NCBI RefSeq assembly: GCF_023065955.2
Contig: NW_026623056.1
Coordinates: forward strand, 90,395,256-90,459,255
DNA: 64,000 nucleotides
Source of the DNA: Ursus arctos
Taxonomy: Eukaryota > Chordata > Mammalia > Carnivora > Ursidae
Direction: 5' to 3'
Shown piece after piece: positions 56,885 through 64,000 of the stretch (its first letter is position 1; every line of letters begins with the position of its first letter). The notes beneath the pieces are model-generated. The model worked only from the letters and a program-made list of their open reading frames with translations. It searched no databases and had not been told where the DNA came from. Made by a program: the position numbers and the translations under genes.

Positions 56885-57390
56885 TGGATGTCAACCTGTT
56901 TTTTTGTGGGGGACTACAGTTTTCATCCCCAAGTTCATTCTTAGTTTATCTTTCTGTGGATTTTCTTTTCTTTCATTCTATCCCATCTTTTAATTGCCAG
57001 TAATTTTAATTTGGAAGTCAAGGATAATTTTCATTAAAGGGAGTAGCAGATGGTGGTTTTGGTGCTGTGTGAATGTGGAGCCTGCAGCCAGCCCGTGCGC
57101 TCGGGGACAGGGCGGGAGAAGGAGGAAGGGAGGGTGTCGGATTCTTCTCTGTGTTTCCGCGTCCGTTTCCTTACTAGAGGGTAATCGCTTAACATTGTTT
57201 CGACCTTTCTTGTCCCGTTGCACAAATTCTTGAATTGCCGGAATCACTGCCTAACTTGAGCAGAGTCGGCTTGTGTAAGCTCGGATCACCTGTGTTTTAA
57301 TGCCCACGACTAACAAATACTCAGGCTGGGCACAACAAAGCGATAGAAGGCTGGAAAGCTCGTTTCGCGTGTTTTAAAGACTCTGGAAGG

Positions 57391-57553
57391 TGGGCGCCTG
57401 AGCGTCTCAGCCGGTTAAGGGTCTGCCTTCGGCTCAGGTCCTGCTCCCAGGATCCTGCGTCGGGATCTCCACTCAACGCGGAGCCTGCTTCTCCCTCTGC
57501 CCCCTCTCCCCGCTTGCACTCTGTCTCTCAAATAAAATCTTTAAAAAGAAAAT
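57391..57553 (+). mobile_element. CAN-SINE, shortened (intron 1)
   Basis: GGGCGCCTGAGCGTCTCAGC head, TGCCTTCGGCTCAGGTCCTG core, CAAATAAAATCTTTAAAAAG tail. Confidence 0.92.
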
Positions 57554-59284
57554 AAGGACTGTGAGGCATCCGTCACCCCTCTTTATTGAATATATTGGAT
57601 AGAAAATACTTCTTCCTGTCCTGCCCAGTGCTTTCTTGACTTCTGATTTCCTTTGTTGAAGACAGGTGGGCATAACCTCCTCTAAGCTTTCTGTTTCCTC
57701 CTAGAACACTGCTCACCCCTCCTAACTAAAAACCCAGAGCGGGGCGTTAAGGTTGGCTCTTGCAAGGAGTGATTTCTGCACGTGGTAGTACAGGCCATGT
57801 TGGACCCGAGGACAGACGTTGCAAGGCTGCGTTTTCTCTTCCCGCTGGTGCCGGGCAGCATGCCTTGGGGCTTATTTTGCAGCTCAGACACAGAATGGAG
57901 CAGGTGAAGCCTTTGGGTCCACCTAGGCTGAAGGTCGGGGTTGGCTGCTGACTTTTGCCCCAGACCCAGGCAGGTGCAGCAGGCATAGGTGGTGGGTCCA
58001 GGGTGATGAGGGGCACTTCTGCCTCCAACCTAAGGGCCTCCCTTCCCAACCGGCAGGTGGGCTTCTGCTCATGCTTGGCTCCATTGCCCTATGTCCTGGA
58101 TTCCTCTGCTCAGTCGGTTCTTCTTGCCCAGCCTGGGCTTGATGCTGACGCTGGGGCTTATTGTACGTTAGCAGCCGTGGATACTATCCGGAAAACAGAA
58201 CGCAGCCGTGAGGCAGGTGGATGGCCCCGCTCGCCTTCTGTGACTTCGTGTATATGTATTTGTGGGTGAAATGGGAGTAAGGGTGTGTACCCCATATTCT
58301 GGGCTAGTTTCCCGAGCCTTGGAGAATGCGTGTGTGAGGCCCGGATGGATTGGCTGTCACTTGGCGCCCCTTTGTCCCCTTTGGTCCAAACGGACAATTT
58401 GGGTTTTTGCCGGTTGCTACTCAGTTGCTTTTCTGCTCTTGGAATTCTCAAAGAGGGAAAAAATATACTCTTGGTGTAACCACGTTAAAGAAACGAAACT
58501 GGTGTAACCACATTCAAGAAACAAAACGAGGAGGTTTATGAGTTCATGCACGCTAGCCAACGCGGGTCTCAGGTTGGACGTTTTTGGATTTTTATTATAT
58601 GGCGCCTCATATACCTGTACCTGGAAATACACAATCTCAGCATTGCCATTTTAGGAAGATAAAGAGGACCGTCTGAAGAGTAAAGCGGGTGCTGCCCTGG
58701 GCCAGCTTCATCATTCCGGGGAGCCGTAAAGGGCAGAGGGAAACCTCTCTCCTTCCATTTCACACTAGACCGAGAACGGCCCAGCGGGAGGATTTATGCT
58801 TGGCCTCGCTGCGACCAGCCTCGTGCTCCCGCCGCGGAGCCCCTCCAAAGCCCGTGCCAGATAAATGGCCTTATAGGCGGTAGGCAGGGGAGTACTTTGG
58901 TTTGTGAGCCATGCAAACCCCCTGCCTGATACAAAACAAACAAAAGCCCGAAACCCAGCCCACACGCCAGCCCCTCAGAAAGTGGCACTGTGGGGGAAGA
59001 AGGTGGAACGTATTGAATCAAAATTTTTTCCAGGTAGCAGAGAGGTTGGGACAACCAGGACGCTTGCGGGAAGGGAGGCTGCTCTTGGGGAAGGTGGGTG
59101 TGGATTCCAGAAGCCTCAGTGGGCATCCAGAGCCCTTTCCATGACATCAGGCTGCCCCCTGGAGACCCTAAGCTTCTTCCAGTTGGACAAGTTACTGGTA
59201 TGTGGGCAGAAGTGCAGTCATTTGGGAATTGGGTGTTTGGGTGCTGGTCCCAGAGGTGCTGCTTGCCGAGTGCTTGGTGTGGGA

Positions 59285-59350
59285 GAACCTCTTGGCGCCC
59301 CAGTTCCTCAGCTGTAAATTAGGAGATTTGACCAGGTGACCTGTGATTCC
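59285..59350 (+). repeat. MIR fragment (intron 1)
   Basis: CCCCAGTTCCTCAGCTGTAA followed by ATTAGGAGATTTGACC. Confidence 0.45.
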
Positions 59351-59554
59351 TTTGAGGATTCGAACACTCAACAGTTATAATCTGGGTTAGTTCTGAGTGC
59401 TTTCAAAAGCTCTAATTTTCAGCCGCTGTGTGCAGGTAAGTCACTGGGACATCTGTAAATGCAGAATCTGGCTCAGAGCCCTGGGGTGAGGGGAGGGGCA
59501 GAGGAGGGTGCGTGCTGTGGGCTCAGTGGCCGCAGCGGCAGCCCTTGTCCCCAA

Positions 59555-59680
59555 ACCCAGCTGGCCTGGGAAGGACTGAGAGCCCCTGCTAGAGCTGGTT
59601 AAAAATAGCATCCCAGGACCCAGCCCAGATGTACTGGGCGAGGCAGTCGGCCCGGGCCTGAGCATCTGCAGTTTACCATG
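59555..59680. mobile_element. hAT MER5-like fragment (intron 1)
   Basis: GAGCTGGTTAAAAATAGCAT, CCCAGGACCCAGCCCAGATG, CTGAGCATCTGCAGTTT resemble a MER5-type element. Diverged. Confidence 0.45.
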
Positions 59681-60769
59681 TCCTCCTGGTCCGCCTTAAG
59701 CGGTCGCTCGCCCCAGCCCATGCTGTTTTCGAGCCAAGGGAGAGGCCAGATTCTCCTCTGCGTCGTGGTTCCCTGCATGGAACGGGTAGGTTCTTTTATC
59801 TTCCCAAATGTTGATGTTTGTTTGGTTGGCGTTTCCTCTGCGGGTTTAGCAGACCTATACCTCAAGCAGATTGTGTTCCAAAAACTTCTTTGTGTTTGGC
59901 AAGGTTGGAAACGTGGCGAGCGTTTTCTCCAGGGAGAGTGTTCTAAAGGCGTGTGTGCTGACGGTGTCCTTTTTAAATTTCCTTCTGTCACAGAGCAATA
60001 ATTTGTAAATCAATAAAAATGAATTAGTGGGAAAAGTAAATGAAAGTAAAAAAATGTATACACACAAGTGCTACTTTTTAAATGATTGGGTTCGGTAGAC
60101 ATCTGGTTTGAGGGGGCGCGGTGGCGCGGTGCCCGTCCTGTGGCTACCTTGTTGCCGGCTGTTACTGTTGCTTTGTGGATCTGGGGCCGCAGAGCAGTGT
60201 GGGGAGGACGGCTCTAGAAAGTGTACTGGCTCTGGAAGAGGGCAGGACAAATCAGGAGTTGTTACCAATGGTTCCAGTAACAGATTTGTTTTGGTGCCCC
60301 GCGCCTTAGTGGGATGGTGGTTATTTTTGTTTAAGCGGGAAGGAAATGTGATAGTGTTGGTTTTTCTGCCTCCTGGTCCTCTCGAGTGGGGGTGGGAAGA
60401 GAGCTTTTACCCAGGGCAGCAAGGAGGTCTAATGCAGAGGTTTTCTGTCCCCGGAAGTTGTGCCCTAGCCAGGGGACAGACGGCCCTCTCTTGAGATGTT
60501 TTTGGTTACAAGTCGGGTGGTGCCACTGACTTCCAGTGGAAGCCGGGGTACTGCTCAACAACGTGCAAGGCCCAGGACAGCCCCCCAGAACAAATAATTA
60601 TCGGTCTCAAACGTCAACTGTACCAAGGGCAAGAGATCCTGGAAACCACATGCCAAGTCGACTGGCATGGGAGCAGTGAGGTGGGCACGAGCAGGGGGTG
60701 GCAGCTGTGAAACCTGCGGATCGCCCCTGATCTTGACAGCCCTGTCTTGTTCCAGCGTCGTGGTTCTTC

Positions 60770-60860
60770 GCGTTCAGCATCTTTATTGAGCACCTGCTGT
60801 GTGCCAGGCCCTGTTCTAAGCCCCGGGCTGCACCATCAGTCAACAAGGACAGAGATGGTC
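60770..60860 (-). repeat. L2/MIR-class 3'-end fragment (intron 1)
   Basis: TTTATTGAGCACCTGCTGTG followed by TGCCAGGCCCTGTTCTAAGC is the antisense end shared by L2-class repeats. Confidence 0.6.
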
Positions 60861-61255
60861 CTTGATTTTCTAGAACCCGTTGTGCTTGTTAGCAAGACAG
60901 ACTGTAAGACAGTACACAGAATTTCCGGTAATTGCCGAGACGGTCCAACCTGGAAATGGGCATAGGTCAGAACAGACTGCTCCAGCCTGGCGTTGGAGGA
61001 CAGCTCTCCGTGGAGGGGCAGTTCGGCTCTGACCAGCAGCTCGGCAAGACCCAGCCTTGAGAGGTTGGGGAGAACCAGGCTCCCGGGTGAAGCCAGGCAG
61101 GTGAAGTCTACACCTGTACCCCGGGGGACAGGGGCACACGACCTGAGTGCACGTGCGCGCCAACGACGCGCGGGCTTTGGAAGCAGCTCCTTTTTCCTGT
61201 CTTTTAAAATTGTGCTTTGGGGTTAGATTTTATTAGAACAAAGTCCTTACAAAGG

Positions 61256-61258
<3 letters not shown>

Positions 61259-61295
<37 letters not shown>
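61259..61295. repeat. (TG)n microsatellite (intron 1)
   Basis: About 18 pure TG units. Confidence 0.97.
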
Positions 61296-61297
<2 letters not shown>

Positions 61298-61434
61298 GGA
61301 GTGAAGACTTGGGGGAAGGGAGCTGAATATGGTTAGCCAGGAGTTTCTGAATCAAAAAGGAAAATTAAGCTCAGGGTGCCCAGGGAAGCTGGGGAGCCAG
61401 GAGACCATTGCCTGTTTTCTAACAGTGTCTTTGG

Positions 61435-61580
61435 TCAGGTTCCCCAGAAACAGACTGAGACAAGCGTGTGAGTGGGCATTTTATTTGGGAGGTGATCTCA
61501 GGAACTATGTGTAGGGAGTGGAGAAGTGAGAAGGGAAGGGAAGCGTGTAATCAGGAGAGGGTGCAGCTGTGGGCGGTGGG
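61435..61580. repeat. Dispersed repeat, family not named (intron 1)
   Basis: GTTCCCCAGAAACAGACTGA, TTTATTTGGGAGGTGATCTC loosely matches 18555-18700. Confidence 0.3.
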
Positions 61581-62846
61581 GCGTGAGCCCCCTGAGGACC
61601 CCTGAGAGAGGATGCCAGACAGACTCAGTGGTCCCAGCTGAAGGGCAGGGGCACGGGCATTCCCCTCCACCCTTGGCCCCGCTCCTGCCAGGTGTGGGCT
61701 GAGGGCTGCTCCGGAGTGGGCTCACCTTCAGCGTTTGGGGTCCTCCGGCTGGTTAGAGAAAGCGTTCAGAGGCTCGAGGGTCAGATGCGCAGAACTGTTG
61801 GCTCAGCCCAGAGTCGGCTGGGCTGTGGCCGCCGCAGCCCTCCTGCTGGAACTGTGGCTGGCCCAGGTTAGGCTTATATTTGAGCAATGAAAGAAGGAGT
61901 GCTCTCTGTCACTGAATGTGTTTGAGAGCCTCATTTCGGCCTTTCACAAAACAGTTTTAAAGCTCTACTTTATTTATTTATTTATTTTTAAAGCTCTATA
62001 CTTTAAAATCCTAACTCCCTAGAGTGCTCTAGAATCTAACTCACAGAAGCCTCCGTGAGTCAGTCCAGAGTGTACTTCTCATTGATATATGTACTTTGAA
62101 CTTTTTTCCAGAAGATGTGGGCACTGAGCAAGAGAAAATGGTTGGGGGACAAAGGGAGATGATGTTTGAGGTAAAAAAAAAACCCACAAAACCTCCTTTG
62201 AAGATCAAGTGCTCTGAACCTATGACTTTCAACGTCTCTTGCGTGCCTGGTGCCTTGCAATGCCCGAGAGCAGTGCAGCGTGAGGTGACAAGGGGTGTAG
62301 GACGGGCCAGGTCCCTGACCCACCAACACTCACATGGAATCCACAAGCTTCCTGATGCCTAAGAATTTATCATCCAGTTGTGTGCTTATTCCTAAGTGTA
62401 CACTCATTTCAGAAATGGATAAGATGCTTTTTCTCGCCCTTTGGTCGGTACACATATGTGCATTTTGGCTTCTTAACCCTGTGGGACATGGTACTTTCTG
62501 GGACCCCACCTCCTTGTTCATAGCACCCAAACAGGAGAGACTGTGGGCTGGTCGGGTTGCAGGCCTCGTGCTGGGCTCTTGATAGAGGGTGGAGCCCCGT
62601 GTGTCCGAGGACCATCCTCCCCGTCCCCTGCACACCCGAGCTGGTGCCCCGCTTGGAGCTGCTCATCCCAGTGGCTGTGAACGCACACCTCGCTGTCCCG
62701 GGTTTATGAGTCATGCTGCTGGCCAGAGAGTTGACACATCCTAGTGTTTGTGTTCAGGCCTCCGGGGAGGCGGGAGGCAGGGGGCTGCCCAACCTCAAAT
62801 CCCGGCCTCATGCTGCACCCCAGCTTCAGCAGAGCTGTGCGTGGGG

Positions 62847-62936
62847 CTCCTGGCAGGTGGCCCAGTCAGGGGCACACACTTCCTGTGGCTCCTGGCAGGT
62901 GGCCCAGTCAGGGGCACACACTTCCTGTGGCTCCTG
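62847..62936. repeat. 42-bp tandem duplication (intron 1)
   Basis: The unit starts CTCCTGGCAGGTGGCCCAGT; exact copies lie at 62847-62888 and 62889-62930, with the start of a third. Because 42 is a multiple of three it keeps any frame open; no coding exon is implied. Confidence 0.95.
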
Positions 62937-63183
62937 TGGTCTGCACGAGCTCAGATCCCCACCCCAGGAGTGCGTGCCGACCCCAGGGCCAGAGGGCATC
63001 TCCCTGCATCCTGCAGAGTTTAGTGTCCTCTTGTGCACCGATGCTCTTGATAAATCCCATGCACTTGTGGTTTCTGATTCCTTATGTGTGAACCATGTAT
63101 GATTGCGAGCTGTCGGGGACACCGGATATGCCGCATTCTTAGAGCTGGTGTTCTGAAATCTCGTGACAATATGTCTCAGTATG

Positions 63184-63185
<2 letters not shown>

Positions 63186-63213
<28 letters not shown>
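63186..63213. repeat. Poly-T run of 28 (intron 1)
   Basis: Pure T followed by T-rich sequence to about 63.6 kb. It could be the tail of an antisense retroposed sequence; no family recognised. Confidence 0.8.
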
Positions 63214-63216
<3 letters not shown>

Positions 63217-63688
63217 GTTGGGCACTTGGTCTTTTCAGTCTAGCTCAGGATGTTGAATTCTGAGAAACTTTCTAGTAAAATGTTCTCTTTTTGGACTTCC
63301 TGTTATCCGATGTTGGCCTTCTAGTTAGGATCTCCTATTTCCCATCGCTTGGTCCTTGGGTTCTACTCTTCATTTCCGCCACTTTCACTTTAATTTTCAA
63401 GAGCACTTTCTTTTTCTGTCTGAACGTTCCTTTTTACGGTTGTACTTTATTCTTGTTTCAGAACTGCGTATCCTCTATTTCTCTGAGGAAGTACCTTACT
63501 TTTTTTTGTTTTTTGGGTATTTTTTTTTTTTTGGAAAATTTTCTTTCGGCTTCCTGCTTTTTCTTTTTTGGCCCCGAGTCCTTCTCTTGGGGTCTTCGTC
63601 TGGTTGTCTGGTCTGTGTCTCACGCTAGTCCTTCCGCAATTATCTGGTGATTATTGGCTGGCTGTTCATGTTTGAAAAGGAAGTCTTA

Positions 63689-63807
63689 GGGGCGCCTGGC
63701 TGGCTCAGGTAGTAGAACAAGTGATTCTTGATCTCTGGGTCATGAGTTCAAACCCCGCGTTGGGTGTGGAGACTACTTAAAAAAAAAATTTTTTTTTTAA
63801 ATAAATA
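63689..63807 (+). mobile_element. Short-type CAN-SINE (intron 1)
   Basis: Duplication AAAAGGAAGTCTTA (63675-63688) matched at 63808-63821 with one mismatch. Confidence 0.93.
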
Positions 63808-63865
63808 AAAAGGAAGCCTTAAAGGGCCAAGTAGAGGGCTGTGCATAAGCCGAATATAGAGTGTA

Positions 63866-64000
63866 TTTTTTTTAAAGATTTATTTATTTATTATTTTAGA
63901 GAGAGAGTGGCGGGGAGGAGCAGAGGGAGAGAATCTCCAGCAGACTCCCCACTGAGCATGGAGCCCAATGGGGGGCTCAATCTTGTACCTCCGACATGGG
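63866..64000 (-). mobile_element. CAN-SINE, antisense, cut by the window end
   Basis: TTTTTTTTAAAGATTTATTT start, GAGAGAGAGTGGCGGGGAGG, CTCCCCACTGAGCATGGAGC; the tRNA-like head is beyond 64000. Confidence 0.92.

Larger units (their letters stand above)
51752..64000 (+). other. BACE2: BACE2 intron 1, 5' part (continues past the window)
   Basis: No reading frame here resembles the next BACE2 exon (no DTGSSN motif on the plus strand), so intron 1 is longer than 12 kb; it is also long in other mammals. It contains the rest of the CpG island (to about 52.4 kb), several CAN-SINEs, MIR fragments at 54.1 and 55.7 kb, a MaLR-type LTR at 56.2 kb, a TG microsatellite at 61.26 kb and a 42-bp tandem duplication at 62.85 kb. 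The stretches 52.4-53.4, 57.6-59.3, 59.7-60.7 and 61.6-62.8 kb hold nothing else I recognise. Confidence 0.85.

Noticed and set aside
62713..63102. 129-codon frame with a 14-residue repeat
   Set aside because: The repeat reflects a frame-neutral 42-bp DNA duplication inside the BACE2 intron. No splice or domain evidence.
1..64000. CRISPR arrays, insertion sequences, operons or phage-like modules
   Set aside because: The window is mammalian nuclear DNA; the regular repeats are microsatellites and SINEs.

Overview
This is a 64 kb window of mammalian, almost certainly carnivore, nuclear DNA. The diagnostic signal is a dense set of CAN-SINEs (tRNA-Lys-headed, with a pyrimidine-rich body and an AAATAAA/poly-A tail); 34 copies are listed. 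The youngest copies (for example 41783-42005 and 42848-43046) look to me like the arctoid/bear-type subfamily, and the L1 3' end at 2111-2534 is also of a carnivore type. A bear-like caniform is my best guess; the species is inferred, not proven. MIR, L2, MaLR and hAT fossils complete a normal mammalian repeat landscape.

The only protein-coding sequence I can support is the first coding exon of BACE2 (beta-site APP-cleaving enzyme 2, plus strand) at 51461-51751. It encodes 97 residues (signal peptide, propeptide, start of the protease domain) and ends at a clean phase-0 donor. It lies in a CpG-rich, TATA-less promoter of about 50.9-52.4 kb with a CTCF-like motif. Everything to the right is 5' intron 1 of BACE2, which runs off the window; the catalytic exons are outside.

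The left ~50 kb is upstream intergenic DNA. In human the order is DSCAM - gap - BACE2, so this should be the proximal part of that gap. It holds a 545-bp trinucleotide satellite (0.9-1.44 kb), a young L1 with perfect target duplications (2.1-2.5 kb), two L2 fossils whose reverse-transcriptase strand is still partly readable (3.5-5.0 and 34.7-36.0 kb), a nested L1-in-L1-plus-SINE stack (15.6-17.1 kb), an antisense ERV LTR (34.2-34.6 kb), an antisense L1 ORF2 tail (38.5-39.8 kb), five antisense MaLR-type LTRs, and many microsatellites. One block at 19.35-19.83 kb on the minus strand looks like the 3' end of a transcript (two AATAAA signals, AT-rich 3'-UTR-like sequence) and could be the counterpart of a minus-strand lncRNA known upstream of human BACE2.

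I found no new biological system here, no operon, no CRISPR array and no intact mobile element. The most useful second-look items are the minus-strand 3'-end-like block, the shortened Ala/Pro-rich BACE2 propeptide, the CTCF-like motifs, and several insertions young enough to be polymorphic.
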